A stretch of DNA of 48,384 nucleotides from contig JADLER010000059.1 in the NCBI GenBank assembly GCA_020846025.1, forward strand, positions 1 to 48,384, in the 5' to 3' direction. This document shows positions 1-8,786 of the stretch, in pieces; position 1 is the stretch's first letter; every line of letters begins with the position of its first letter. Under the pieces are notes generated by a model. The model saw nothing but the letters and a program-made list of their open reading frames with translations. It ran no database searches and was not told where the DNA came from. The position numbers were made by a program, and so were the translations under genes. The stretch is from Bacteroidia bacterium (lineage in GTDB: Bacteria; Bacteroidota; Bacteroidia; B-17B0; Aurantibacillaceae).

Positions 1-769
1 CCGAGTTGTTACCGGGTGTTTGAATTACAATGGTATTTCTATTGTTTCCACTACCATTGCTAGTTAATGCATAAGTATTAGCAGGTGCATTAGGCGCCAC
101 ATCTACTCGATTAGCTTGCTGGGTGTATGTTAAGGAATTTAAGAAATCAACAGATTGTTGTTGTGTGATTTCATATTTCATACAATAAAAACTGTTATAT
201 CCCATTGGAAATGTATTTGGAATACCTACTGAAGAACCTCCAATAGTTGCCGCTGTTAAACCAGATGATTGTGCAGCAGCATCAATAAGTGTAGCATTAT
301 ATTGTCCACCCTCAGAGCCTGCACCACCAGCAGTAAAAGTTCCTGTTGGTACATTTACCATTTCTATACCATACACTTTATAATTATAAGTTCCTGCAGG
401 CACATTTAATTTTAAAGTAATATTTGTAGCTGAAATATTACCGCCACCCACGGCACTACGACGAATAAAAACTCCTTTTCCATCAGTAACAGTTTCTATC
501 ATAAGAGGCGCAGCGGCCGTATGATCACCAACAACAGTACTTAAATTTGCGTGACTCCATAATTGGGTAGCGCAATCTTGTATTTTTACAAATACCCACA
601 CAGCATCCCAGTTATTAGGAGCATAATTTGTGTTCCAACTATTTTCCCATGATATTTTAAAAGAAAGGTTTTGTCCTGCAACAGATGGATTTGTAAGTGT
701 TACATTATTTGCTTGAGTATTAAATACACAAGCTAACATACCAGCTAAGATTAATGTAATTTTTTTCAT
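1..769 (-). CDS. Secreted SUMF1/FGE-fold protein, 3' end cut by window edge
   Basis: The reading frame is open from an ATG at 769 down to base 1, so about 256 residues are visible and the C-terminus lies outside the window. It opens with a signal peptide (Lys-rich start, hydrophobic stretch, cleavage near residue 20). A beta-rich N-terminal region follows, with the motifs WDAVWVFVK and GTYNYKVYGIEMV. Next comes the start of a formylglycine-generating-enzyme-like domain (YCMKYEITQQQ, a typical FGE opening). It aligns along its whole visible length with the protein encoded at 816-2270, so the two are tandem paralogs; only 46 bp separate them and they share a strand, suggesting one transcript. 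In Bacteroidota such proteins are usually annotated SUMF1/EgtB/PvdO family, often with no known substrate. Whether the catalytic cysteine region is present cannot be seen here. Confidence 0.85.
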   Translation of the reverse strand, partial: MKKITLILAGMLACVFNTQANNVTLTNPSVAGQNLSFKISWENSWNTNYAPNNWDAVWVFVKIQDCATQLWSHANLSTVVGDHTAAAPLMIETVTDGKGVFIRRSAVGGGNISATNITLKLNVPAGTYNYKVYGIEMVNVPTGTFTAGGAGSEGGQYNATLIDAAAQSSGLTAATIGGSSVGIPNTFPMGYNSFYCMKYEITQQQSVDFLNSLTYTQQANRVDVAPNAPANTYALTSNGSGNNRNTIVIQTPGNNS

Positions 770-815
770 TGTTTTATTTAATTTTAAATTTGATACTTTT
801 AAATTCATTGTCTTT

Positions 816-2270
816 TTATCTTACGCCTCTTCCTCCAATATTAAAATTTCTTGTGTTTGGGTTGTTCCATTGAGATTGTGAGCGATCTGCCAATCTTAAA
901 TATGAACTACCATTATAAAAATCTCCTCCTCTCAAGCCAAACCCTGTAGTTGTAGGCCAAGAAGATTGGTTTGCATTACCGTTAACCGATAAAGTACCGT
1001 CGCCATTTGTGTTCGTATAAGCAGCACCTGCTGCATCACGGGTATTTACAATTTGCTCCCATACATTTCCGCTCATCTCCATTATCCCATAATATGTTGC
1101 TCCAGAAGATTCTCTTCCTGTAGTTGATTCAGCAAAAATCCCAACACGTAAAGGGCCGTAAGCCACTGCGCTACTTCCCACACCATAAACACAACGCCCA
1201 TTAGAAACTGGTGAGAATTGTTCGGTTGTGGTATTATCGTTAATTAATCCACCTAAAGTATTATATACTTGATAAATACTTGTTGAACCCCAAGCGTATT
1301 CATTAGCCACTGCAGACACAGGACCTCTGCATATTTTCTCATATTCCATATCCGACATTGGGCGAAGTGCTGCCCAATCTAGATATGCCTGTACATCCAT
1401 AGGACTTAAAAAATTACATGCAATGTTTTGTCCATCATCAGCATTATTCTCAATGGTTGAAGTTAAATCATTAGCATATACCGCTGGTATAGCCGCATTT
1501 GAACCTGGAGTTAATATAATTATACCATTACGGTTATTGTAACTTGAACCAGATTGCACATTAAAAGCATGTGTATAAGCCGCGGAGATAGGATCATATT
1601 CGGTACGAGTGGCTTGCTGAGGATAGGTTAAAGTATTTAAAAAATCAACATATTGCAATTGTGTTATTTCATACTTCATACAATACAAAGCATTGTATCC
1701 CATAGGATAGGTATTAGGAATAGCAACCGAAGAACCACCTAAAGTTGCCGCCGATAAGCCTGAGGACTGAGCCGTTGCATCTATAACAAAACTGTTGTAA
1801 CGAGTAGTTTCACTTGCTACGCCTCCAAGATTAAAAGTACCTTGAGGAACGCTCACCATTTCTAAACCAATTACTTTATAGTTATAAGTACCTGCCGGAA
1901 TGGTCATTTTTAATGTAATAGACGCATTACTAATATTACCCGAACCAACAGCTGAACGACGGAGAAAAACTCCTTTACCATCACTTACAGTTTCAACCAT
2001 TAAAGGAGAGGCTACCGAATGATCGCCAACAGTTGTGCTTAACGAGGCATGATTCCATAATTTAGTATTACAATCTTGGTATTTTACAAATACCCAAGCA
2101 GCATCCCAGTTGTTTGGTGCTAAGTTGGTGTTCCAACTATTTTCCCAACTAATCTGAAAAGTAATGTTAGTGCCAGCTACCGAGGTGTTTGTAATTGTGA
2201 GGTTATTGGCTCTAATGCTCACAAAACCACCTAGTATCAGACTAATGAAGAGTACAAATGATGTTTTCAT
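816..2270 (-). CDS. Secreted SUMF1/FGE-fold protein (probably non-catalytic)
   Basis: The frame also opens at a TTG at 2288, but the ATG at 2270 is preferred because it puts the signal peptide (MKTSFVLFISLILGGF, cleavage near IRAN) at the N-terminus. Residues about 20-150 form a beta-rich module shared with the neighbouring paralog. The rest is an FGE/SUMF1 fold: YCMKYEITQLQYVDFLN, ICRGP...EYAWGS, MSGNVWEQ and GLRGGDFYNGS. The protein ends in GGRGVR. Active formylglycine-generating enzymes carry a cysteine pair and a GFRC-like ending, and neither is present, so a binding or structural role is more likely than sulfatase activation. There is no T9SS sorting tail. A consensus promoter lies 43 bp upstream, and the second paralog follows after 46 bp. 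The fold is confident; the function is unknown. Confidence 0.85.
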   Translation of the reverse strand: MKTSFVLFISLILGGFVSIRANNLTITNTSVAGTNITFQISWENSWNTNLAPNNWDAAWVFVKYQDCNTKLWNHASLSTTVGDHSVASPLMVETVSDGKGVFLRRSAVGSGNISNASITLKMTIPAGTYNYKVIGLEMVSVPQGTFNLGGVASETTRYNSFVIDATAQSSGLSAATLGGSSVAIPNTYPMGYNALYCMKYEITQLQYVDFLNTLTYPQQATRTEYDPISAAYTHAFNVQSGSSYNNRNGIIILTPGSNAAIPAVYANDLTSTIENNADDGQNIACNFLSPMDVQAYLDWAALRPMSDMEYEKICRGPVSAVANEYAWGSTSIYQVYNTLGGLINDNTTTEQFSPVSNGRCVYGVGSSAVAYGPLRVGIFAESTTGRESSGATYYGIMEMSGNVWEQIVNTRDAAGAAYTNTNGDGTLSVNGNANQSSWPTTTGFGLRGGDFYNGSSYLRLADRSQSQWNNPNTRNFNIGGRGVR

Positions 2271-2312
2271 AGTTTGTAAGGTTTTCAATTGATTTTTAAT
2301 TTAATAAGTAAC

Positions 2313-2343
2313 CAAATCTATGAAAAAAACCATTTTTACCAAA
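2313..2343 (-). promoter_or_regulatory. Bacteroidota-type promoter for the SUMF1 gene pair
   Basis: On the minus strand the sequence reads TTTG (2343-2340), 19 bases, then TAGATTTG (2320-2313). This is an exact match to the Bacteroidota sigma factor pattern TTTG-N19-TAnnTTTG. It lies 43 bp upstream of the ATG at 2270, which also supports that start over the TTG at 2288. Confidence 0.75.
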
Positions 2344-2395
2344 CTTTTGAGGTAAAAATACCCACCAGTACGGATAAAAATACGTCAAAAGTAGT

Positions 2396-2441
2396 AAAAA
2401 AAAGCGGCTGTACCCATCCCCGTTTAAGATACATCCGCTTT
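2396..2441 (-). terminator. Rho-independent terminator downstream of the GIN/beta-barrel gene
   Basis: On the minus strand a 12-bp stem with one mismatch (AAAGCGGATGTA at 2441-2430 against TACAGCCGCTTT at 2412-2401) with a 17-nt loop is followed by an unbroken T run ending at 2396. It lies 160 bp past the stop codon of the gene at 2602-4026 and just upstream of the next promoter, so it probably insulates the two units. Confidence 0.7.
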
Positions 2442-2601
2442 CTTATTTAAACTAAACAAAACCTATGAAAAGAACGATAGTGTAAAGTTAAATTCTATTT
2501 ATTTCATTTTAATAGCCCATCTAATAAGTGGTAGAACCTATTTGATAAGTGGTTGAGTTTACCCTAAAATTGTACTATAATATATAGCTCAGACACTATC
2601 A
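2442..2601. other. Non-coding spacer with a short 21-bp-period direct repeat
   Basis: No gene is visible between the stop at 2602 and the terminator. The only structure is ATAAGTGGT occurring twice, at 2524-2532 and 2545-2553 (period 21 bp, with partial conservation around it), and an 8-bp inverted repeat GATAGTGT (2476-2483) / ACACTATC (2593-2600). It may be a long 3' UTR. No function is assigned. Confidence 0.4.
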
Positions 2602-4026
2602 CTAAAACGTAATAATCTTAATGCCTATTGTGAATGGATATAATTCAGGGCCTTTATTTGTTTTAAATAATGGCGTTAAGGCATAATCAGCATAAAGCGT
2701 GAAGTTGTGATAACCCAAGCTTGCATGAGCATTTACACGAAATGGATTTATATTATAATCATCTTTTCTAATGAATCTTAAAACATTGCCGTTTAATTCA
2801 GCTACTTGACGTGTACGCGAACCTAAGCGATAAGCCCCTATCACACCAAAAGCGACATGAAATGCTTTCTTTGGATTTTTACTGGTATTTATTTCTAACA
2901 ATAGAGGCACATCTACAAAAGTTGTTTTAAATCGGTTTTTCTTATAACTATATGTGTTTGTAGTATCTATTACACCATAGGTATAACTACTATCTGCATT
3001 AAGTTTGGTTTTATTTGCAAATTCATATTGACTCCATTCAAAACCAATACCAGTTACTAAATTCAAATAGTTCTTATAAATATGAAAATCTTTTTCAAAT
3101 GGATTTAATTGAAAGTTAAGTGATTTTCCATAATTCAACTCCATATACTTTTGTCCTGGAGGTAGATTTACACTACCAAACCCAGTCCATCCATTAATTC
3201 CCATTCCAAAACCTGCCCAATGATGAAAGTTATCTTCTTTAGTGGTTGATTTACCACCTTTTTCTTTATCCTTACTTATTATAACATACTGTTTATTTTT
3301 AAAATTGATTGTAGTTGAATCTTTTTTCTCTTGTTTAGCTGCCGCTTCTTCATCGGCAATTTTTGCAATTAATGATGACGAAGAAGCCTCGGCACTCACG
3401 TCTTTAGGATCACCCTTAAATTTTATAGTACTTGAGCCCGTGGCATTTGCACTTATTTTCTCGCTGGCAAATACTCTAGCATAAGATGCGCCTGATGCCA
3501 CTATTACAGCAATTGGTGTGTTTAATTTATAGGTTTTAAGTGATGAAGCACCGCTTATGGTACTTTGTAATTGTTGCGTGTTCCCATCTAACACAGCACT
3601 AGAAGCTCCACTCAACAACACATCAACAAATTGTGTTTTTATATCGGCTTTAACACTACTGGCACCTGATGCATTAATGAAAATAGAATCAATTTGTAAA
3701 GTGTTTTTTGTGGTAAATTTTGAAGCACCGGTTAATACTATCTCATGTAATGTATTTCCCATAACCGTTATTTTATAATCGCTTTTAAATGTACCTTTTG
3801 CTTTAATAATTAAACTCTCCGATTCAAAATTGGTAACTATGTTGTTTAATTCATCTTCATTAGCCGTAACAACAATTTTAAGTGTATCACTTTGAATATA
3901 GTTAACATGTGTTGCACCTGAAATCTCTATTTTTTTAAAAGGTTTAACCTCTCTTATTACTGTAGTTTGGGAATTTACTTGATTAAAGAATAGAATTAAT
4001 AAAGTGAAAATAAATAGTTGTTTCAT
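2602..4026 (-). CDS. GIN-domain (DUF2807) plus outer-membrane beta-barrel protein
   Basis: A signal peptide (MKQLFIFTLLILFFNQVNSQ) is followed by a DUF2807/GIN 'head' domain at about residues 25-215, starting FKKIEISGATHVNY and containing the repeated ISGAS/SGASS strands typical of its right-handed beta-helix. A charged linker at about 220-265 is rich in Lys and Glu (EEAAAKQEKK). The C-terminal ~200 residues look like a small PF13568-type outer-membrane barrel: alternating aromatic strands, FVDVPLLLEIN, a Gly-rich start, and an ending on a hydrophobic strand (PFTIGIKIITF). The protein is therefore probably barrel-anchored with an adhesin-like head, although its orientation is not known. It has its own terminator. 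No clear consensus promoter is seen directly upstream. Family assignment is good; biological role unknown. Confidence 0.85.
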   Translation of the reverse strand: MKQLFIFTLLILFFNQVNSQTTVIREVKPFKKIEISGATHVNYIQSDTLKIVVTANEDELNNIVTNFESESLIIKAKGTFKSDYKITVMGNTLHEIVLTGASKFTTKNTLQIDSIFINASGASSVKADIKTQFVDVLLSGASSAVLDGNTQQLQSTISGASSLKTYKLNTPIAVIVASGASYARVFASEKISANATGSSTIKFKGDPKDVSAEASSSSLIAKIADEEAAAKQEKKDSTTINFKNKQYVIISKDKEKGGKSTTKEDNFHHWAGFGMGINGWTGFGSVNLPPGQKYMELNYGKSLNFQLNPFEKDFHIYKNYLNLVTGIGFEWSQYEFANKTKLNADSSYTYGVIDTTNTYSYKKNRFKTTFVDVPLLLEINTSKNPKKAFHVAFGVIGAYRLGSRTRQVAELNGNVLRFIRKDDYNINPFRVNAHASLGYHNFTLYADYALTPLFKTNKGPELYPFTIGIKIITF

Positions 4027-4113
4027 AAATTGAGGTTTTAATGAATAATTATACTTTAAAATTTGACGTAAGACGCTTTTAAAAAGAAAAAAGTTACACT
4101 AATAATCAAAAAA

Positions 4114-5430
4114 TTATTTTTGAGCCTTAATCCATTCTGCCAGATCGGTAACTAATTTAGGAGAAACATTACCTTGTAACTGATATTCTTGTGGCCATGA
4201 TTTTTCTTTGCCAGGTATTAATAAATGATTTAAATCTGGATATGAAATAAATTTGTTTTTACTGTTGTCGCCTAAGGCTTGTTTCCATAACTCAAAATCT
4301 TTCATAGTTACTTGGTAATCTCTCTCACCTTGTATAACTAAAATAGGTTGCTTTAATTTTTTAGCTGTTTCTACTTGATGATATTTACTGATTGATTGCC
4401 AATAATACGATGGTAAGCCGAGTGGTAACTCTTCTTTTTTAGACTTCTTTAAAATTTTAAGTTGTTTAACGCGTGCTACTTGCTGTTGCAAAGTATCTAT
4501 CTCTTTCATGTCATCACTACTTAAACTATCCTGTGAAGCTAAATATTTAACTTGTTCTAATATTAAATCTTCTAGTGGACGTGCATTACCAGCCAACAAC
4601 ACAATACCTTTAACTTCCTTAGATTTTGAAGCAACGAGAGGCGCACACATGGCCCCAAGACTATGACCTGCAATAAATATATTTGAGGTTTTTAAATCAG
4701 GAAATGCACGAATTGTTTTAATTGCATTTACAGCATCTTCTATTACTTCCTCATATATCCCTACTTTTTCATACTGAGTACTCATCTCTTTTCCGTAAAC
4801 CAACGTACGTTTATCATATCTAAAAGTAGCAATGCCCAAAGATGCTAAACCCGTAGCAATATCTTTTAAAGGCTTATTAGGCCCAATGGTTTCATCTTTA
4901 TCATTAGGCCCAGAGCCCGCTAACAAAATAACTACTGGTGGGTTTTTTGTGTGATTTGGAATACATAATGCGCCTGGTAAAGCCATAGTACCGGTTTTTA
5001 CCGCTAGTTTTGTTTCGTAAAACTTGTGTGGTTGAACATAATCAGGAGAAGAATAAGTTGTTTTACTTTTTGGTGGAGTAAAATAAATACCAACTATTTT
5101 ACTTGGTGGATTATGATACGCTAACTGTAAGTTAATTTTCATTTTTTCAAATGAACATAATACATACGTTAATAAAATGGAGTCTTTTTCTTCAGTTGTA
5201 ATTTCCGAGAATCCTTTGTATTCACCCATATATCGTGGCATGCTGCCCCACATTTGTTCTAACATGCCCGAAGAAATTTTGTTTGTTATAACCGTATCGA
5301 ACATAGCATAACAACTATCAAATTTTTGACGTTCCAATTTTTTAATGAAAGCAGATGACAATTCTTCGGCAGTTTGTGCATATACAAACACACCAAAAAA
5401 ACAAGCTATGGTAATAAAAATGTTACGCAA
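4114..5430 (-). CDS. Secreted alpha/beta hydrolase with N-terminal DUF3887-like domain
   Basis: A signal peptide (MRNIFITIACFFGVFVYAQ) is followed by a DUF3887-like domain (about residues 20-115) and an alpha/beta hydrolase domain (about 140-438). The nucleophile elbow is GHSLG with Ser257; Asp371 (QGERD) and His402 (DLNH) complete a plausible triad, and LLAGSGPND provides the oxyanion region. The architecture matches periplasmic esterases/peptidase-like hydrolases common in Bacteroidota; the substrate cannot be predicted. Its ATG at 5430 lies inside the end of the E2 gene (8-bp overlap, different frame), so it is probably translated by coupling from the pyruvate dehydrogenase transcript, although no metabolic link is obvious. 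Confidence 0.88.
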   Translation of the reverse strand: MRNIFITIACFFGVFVYAQTAEELSSAFIKKLERQKFDSCYAMFDTVITNKISSGMLEQMWGSMPRYMGEYKGFSEITTEEKDSILLTYVLCSFEKMKINLQLAYHNPPSKIVGIYFTPPKSKTTYSSPDYVQPHKFYETKLAVKTGTMALPGALCIPNHTKNPPVVILLAGSGPNDKDETIGPNKPLKDIATGLASLGIATFRYDKRTLVYGKEMSTQYEKVGIYEEVIEDAVNAIKTIRAFPDLKTSNIFIAGHSLGAMCAPLVASKSKEVKGIVLLAGNARPLEDLILEQVKYLASQDSLSSDDMKEIDTLQQQVARVKQLKILKKSKKEELPLGLPSYYWQSISKYHQVETAKKLKQPILVIQGERDYQVTMKDFELWKQALGDNSKNKFISYPDLNHLLIPGKEKSWPQEYQLQGNVSPKLVTDLAEWIKAQK

Positions 5431-6988
5431 GAATTGTTACTGGGTTTTCTAAATAAGTTCGTAATGTTTGTAAAAATGCTGCGCCAGTTGCGCCATCTAC
5501 CGTGCGATGATCGCAAGCTAATGTTACTTTCATAATATTACCTGGAACTACTTGGTTGTTTTTTACCACAGGCACTTGACGAATTGCGCCCACCGATAAA
5601 ATACATGATTCTGGCGAATTTATTATAGACGTAAATGAATCAATACCAAACATGCCTAAGTTAGAAACTGTAAATGTATTTCCTTCCCAATCGGCTGGTT
5701 GTAATTTTTTATCTTTCGCACGTTTTCCTAAATCTTTTACCTCAGCACTTATTTGCGATAAAGATTTTTGATCAGCGAAACGCACCACGGGTACTAGTAG
5801 TCCATCTTCAACAGCTACAGCTACACCAATATGAATATGAGAATATTGACGAATTTTATCACCCATCCAGCTTGTATTTACTTTAGGGTGTTTACGAAGC
5901 GCGGCAGCACAAGCTTTTATAACCAAATCATTAAATGACACTTTAGTATCCGGAATGGCATTAATAGCATTACGTGCTGTAATAGCATTATCCATATCCA
6001 CTTCAATTGTTAAATAAAAATGCGGTGCACCATTTTTGCTTTCTAACAAACGGCGAGCAATGGTTTTACGCATTTGCGAAACTGGAGTATCTTCAAAACT
6101 CTCGGCACCTGGAATAAACGCATGTACCGATTTTGAAGAAGTAGAACCTTGCTGAGGTTTATAATTTTCAATATCAACTTTAGTTACACGACCATTGTCG
6201 CCAGTTCCTGTAACCATTGAAATATCAATGCCTTTCTCTTTAGCTAAAGCTTTGGCTAATGGAGAGGCTTTTATTCTTGCATCTGTTGAAGTTGTTTTGT
6301 TAGTAGCAGAAGCAGTAATTGTAGGTGTTACAGGAGTTGTAGCAACCGATGTTGATGTTGATGAGGAACTTGAATTAGCAATTGCTAAAATCGCATTTAC
6401 ATCTTCACCTCCTTTTCCTAGGATTGCAAGGATGCCATCAACTGGTGCTGATGCTTTTTCTTGAACACCAATATAAATTAACACACCATCTTGAAACGAT
6501 TCAAATTCCATGGTTGCCTTATCGGTTGCAATATCTGCTAATAACTCTCCACTCTTTACTTTATCACCAACTTTCTTATGCCATTTTTCAACCACTCCAT
6601 CTGTCATCGTATCACTTAATTTAGGCATACGTACAATTTCTACACCGGCAGGAATAGTTCCTGTTGTGATGTTGCTTGGTGGTGGTGTTGATATAGACGA
6701 TTCTGCTTTAGCAGGAGCCGATGAATTAAGTAAAGCTGAAATATCTTCGCCTTCTTTTCCTAATATGGCTAAAATAGCTTCTACCGGTGCAGCTTGTTTT
6801 TCTTGTACACCAATGTGTAAAAGCACACCATCTTGAAACGATTCAAATTCCATGGTTGCTTTATCGGTTTCAATGTCAGCTAATAATTCGCCACTTTTCA
6901 CTTTATCACCAATTTTTTTGTGCCATTTAGCTACCACGCCTTCTGTCATGGTATCACTTAGTTTGGGCATTCTTACTATTTCAGCCAT
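5423..6988 (-). CDS. pdhC: Pyruvate dehydrogenase E2, dihydrolipoamide acetyltransferase
   Basis: E2 transfers the acetyl group from E1 to CoA and forms the core of the pyruvate dehydrogenase complex. Domain order: two lipoyl domains, each starting EIVRMPKLSDTMT, with the lipoylated lysines in DKATMEF at Lys43 and Lys157; Ala/Pro/Ser/Thr-rich linkers; a peripheral-subunit (E3/E1) binding domain near residues 240-275 (ASPLAKALAKEKGI); and the catalytic acetyltransferase domain to the C-terminus with the active-site motif DHRTVDGA. At 521 residues it has normal length for a two-lipoyl E2. The two lipoyl segments are very similar at DNA level, indicating internal duplication. It lies 79 bp downstream of E1-alpha on the same strand, so the two are probably co-transcribed. 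E1-beta is not next to them and must be elsewhere. Confidence 0.96.
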   Translation of the reverse strand: MAEIVRMPKLSDTMTEGVVAKWHKKIGDKVKSGELLADIETDKATMEFESFQDGVLLHIGVQEKQAAPVEAILAILGKEGEDISALLNSSAPAKAESSISTPPPSNITTGTIPAGVEIVRMPKLSDTMTDGVVEKWHKKVGDKVKSGELLADIATDKATMEFESFQDGVLIYIGVQEKASAPVDGILAILGKGGEDVNAILAIANSSSSSTSTSVATTPVTPTITASATNKTTSTDARIKASPLAKALAKEKGIDISMVTGTGDNGRVTKVDIENYKPQQGSTSSKSVHAFIPGAESFEDTPVSQMRKTIARRLLESKNGAPHFYLTIEVDMDNAITARNAINAIPDTKVSFNDLVIKACAAALRKHPKVNTSWMGDKIRQYSHIHIGVAVAVEDGLLVPVVRFADQKSLSQISAEVKDLGKRAKDKKLQPADWEGNTFTVSNLGMFGIDSFTSIINSPESCILSVGAIRQVPVVKNNQVVPGNIMKVTLACDHRTVDGATGAAFLQTLRTYLENPVTILA

Positions 6989-7067
6989 GTGCTTTTAATG
7001 TTTAAGATTATTATTCGTGGAATTTGTTACGAAAAAAATCTGTATTGTTAAGTTCTAATTTTATTAA

Positions 7068-8081
7068 TTACTCAATTATAAACGGATAATTAGGTTCTGC
7101 ATACACATCTTTATACAATTCACTTGCATCAGGATACGGACTTTCTTCTGCAAATTGTATAGACTCATCAACCAAGGCTTTTACGCGTGCTTCTGTTTCT
7201 TCAATACCTTTCTCATCTATCCATTTATTGTCAAGTAAGGTTTTTAAAACGCGATCAATAGGATCATGATTAGTTTGAAAATCTTTCACTTCGTCTTTGG
7301 TACGATAAGTTTGCGCATCGCTCATAGAATGTCCCTTAAAACGATATGTTTTCATCTCTAATAAAGTTGGTCCATCACCACGGCGTGCTCTTGCAACTGC
7401 TTCTTCAATGGCTTCATGAACTGCTTCTACATTTAATCCATCTACTGGTTTTGATGGCATATCATACGATAAACCAATTTTCCACAAGTCGTGTACATTG
7501 CTAGTTCTTACTACTGAGGTACCCATTGCGTACATATTATTTTCGATAATATATACTACTGGTAATTTCCAATTCATAGCCATATTAAATGCCTCGTGTA
7601 AGGCGCCTTGGCGTACAGCTCCATCACCCATTGAGCAAATACACACATTATCTGTTCCCAAATATTTTTCGGCAAAGGCAATACCCGCACCCAAGGGAAC
7701 CTGACCACCAACAATTCCGTGTCCTCCTATAAAATTATGTTCTTTACTAAATATATGCATTGAACCGCCTTTACCTTTACTACAACCTGTAATTTTTGCA
7801 TACATTTCAGCCATCACAAATTTGGGATGTAATCCTAAGCCAATAGGATGCGCGTGATCGCGATAAGCAGTGATATGTTTATCATCTTTTTTAGTAGCAC
7901 TTACAGTACCTGCAACAATCGCTTCCTGACCATTGTATAAATGACAAAATCCTTTAATTTTTTGTTGAACATAAACCTGTCCGGTTTTTTCTTCGAAACG
8001 ACGCATCAACAACATTGATTCGTACCATTTTAAGTATTGTTCTTTAGAGAACTTACTCTTTTTTTCTGCTGTTTTAGCCAT
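7068..8081 (-). CDS. pdhA: Pyruvate dehydrogenase E1 component, alpha subunit
   Basis: This subunit, with E1-beta, decarboxylates pyruvate using thiamine diphosphate. The ThDP signature GDG-X26-NN is intact (Gly152-Asp-Gly154 to Asn181-Asn182). Other family segments are RRFEEKTGQ near the N-terminus, GFCHLYNGQEA, and the loop TYRFKGHSMSDAQTYR. The length (337) fits a bacterial E1-alpha of the alpha2-beta2 type. The ATG at 8081 is 24 bp downstream of a consensus promoter. E2 and a hydrolase follow on the same strand. The usual pdhB partner is absent from this locus, so the beta subunit is inferred to be unlinked. Confidence 0.95.
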   Translation of the reverse strand: MAKTAEKKSKFSKEQYLKWYESMLLMRRFEEKTGQVYVQQKIKGFCHLYNGQEAIVAGTVSATKKDDKHITAYRDHAHPIGLGLHPKFVMAEMYAKITGCSKGKGGSMHIFSKEHNFIGGHGIVGGQVPLGAGIAFAEKYLGTDNVCICSMGDGAVRQGALHEAFNMAMNWKLPVVYIIENNMYAMGTSVVRTSNVHDLWKIGLSYDMPSKPVDGLNVEAVHEAIEEAVARARRGDGPTLLEMKTYRFKGHSMSDAQTYRTKDEVKDFQTNHDPIDRVLKTLLDNKWIDEKGIEETEARVKALVDESIQFAEESPYPDASELYKDVYAEPNYPFIIE

Positions 8082-8104
8082 ATTACATTGGATTTAACAA
8101 AGTA

Positions 8105-8133
8105 CAAAAGTAACAAAATTTAATCAATACAAA
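8105..8133 (-). promoter_or_regulatory. Promoter for the pdhA-pdhC-hydrolase unit
   Basis: On the minus strand TTTG (8133-8130) is followed after 17 bases by TACTTTTG (8112-8105), an exact TAnnTTTG -10 box. The ATG of pdhA is 24 bp further on. The spacing is slightly short of the usual 19 but within the reported range. Confidence 0.6.
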
Positions 8134-8152
8134 AATACTGAAAATCAATTGC

Positions 8153-8650
8153 TTACAAATACTTTTTATTAAACATAAGCGGCAACATACTTTCTATACT
8201 TTTAGCAATATATATTTTCCCCTTTTCGCCCGACATAATGATGCGAATAGGCTTTTTGCTATTCGTTTCGTATTCTGCTATTGCTTGTCGGCATGAGCCA
8301 CAAGGAGCTAAAGGTTCGGCAATGATTGATTTTTTTGATTTCACAGAAATAGCAATAGCCACTACTTTAGCTTTTGGAAACTGTGATGCTGCATAAAAAA
8401 GCGCCACACGCTCGGCACATAAGCCACTTGGGTAGGCGGCGTTTTCTTGATTATTCCCTGTAATAATTTTTCCATTATCTAATAATACAGCAGCCCCAAC
8501 ATGAAATTTGGAGTAAGGTGCATAGGCATCTTTAACCGACTTTTTAGATTGCATTAACAACTCTGCATCTGCTTTTGGTAAATCTTTTTCGGAGGCATAA
8601 ACTTCAAATTCGGTAAGAATAGAAAGTGTTTGTGTTTTTACTTTAGACAT
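8153..8650 (-). CDS. cdd: Cytidine deaminase
   Basis: This enzyme deaminates cytidine/deoxycytidine to uridine/deoxyuridine in pyrimidine salvage. The zinc site of the homotetrameric class is visible: Cys78-Ala-Glu80 (LCAERVALF, with Glu80 as proton shuttle) and Cys117/Cys120 in PCGSCRQ. The substrate-binding segment YAPYSKFHVGAAV is also present. The length of 165 residues exceeds the classic ~135 because of an N-terminal extension of about 30 residues, which is common in Bacteroidota versions. A promoter-like pair lies upstream at 8672-8702. The next gene upstream is divergent, so this is probably a single-gene unit, with pdhA reading on from its own promoter. Confidence 0.93.
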   Translation of the reverse strand: MSKVKTQTLSILTEFEVYASEKDLPKADAELLMQSKKSVKDAYAPYSKFHVGAAVLLDNGKIITGNNQENAAYPSGLCAERVALFYAASQFPKAKVVAIAISVKSKKSIIAEPLAPCGSCRQAIAEYETNSKKPIRIIMSGEKGKIYIAKSIESMLPLMFNKKYL

Positions 8651-8671
8651 AAAACGTACAAGTTAAAAACA

Positions 8672-8702
8672 GAAAGGTAAGAAAGAAAAGCTAGTATTTC
8701 AA
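8672..8702 (-). promoter_or_regulatory. Probable cdd promoter
   Basis: On the minus strand TTG (8702-8700) is followed after 20 bases by TACCTTTC (8679-8672), one base off the TAnnTTTG consensus. It is about 20 bp upstream of the cdd start codon. Confidence 0.5.
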
Positions 8703-8786
8703 TTTAATCTTAAAAAAGTTTATTCCCTTACAATCTTGCCTAAGCCAGTTATTAATTCTATTTTAGAGGTTTTAAAATCATATTTT

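Noticed and set aside
2286-2288. TTG start codons at 2288, 8736, 23247, 34553 and 42702
   Set aside because: In each case an in-frame ATG a little downstream fits the signal peptide, family start or promoter position better. For the FUSC gene, by contrast, the GTG at 37671 was kept because no ATG precedes the first membrane helices.
2476-2600. 8-bp inverted repeat and ATAAGTGGT direct repeats as a recombination or attachment site
   Set aside because: They are short, spaced over more than 100 bp and not next to any integrase. Chance in AT-rich DNA is the simplest reading.
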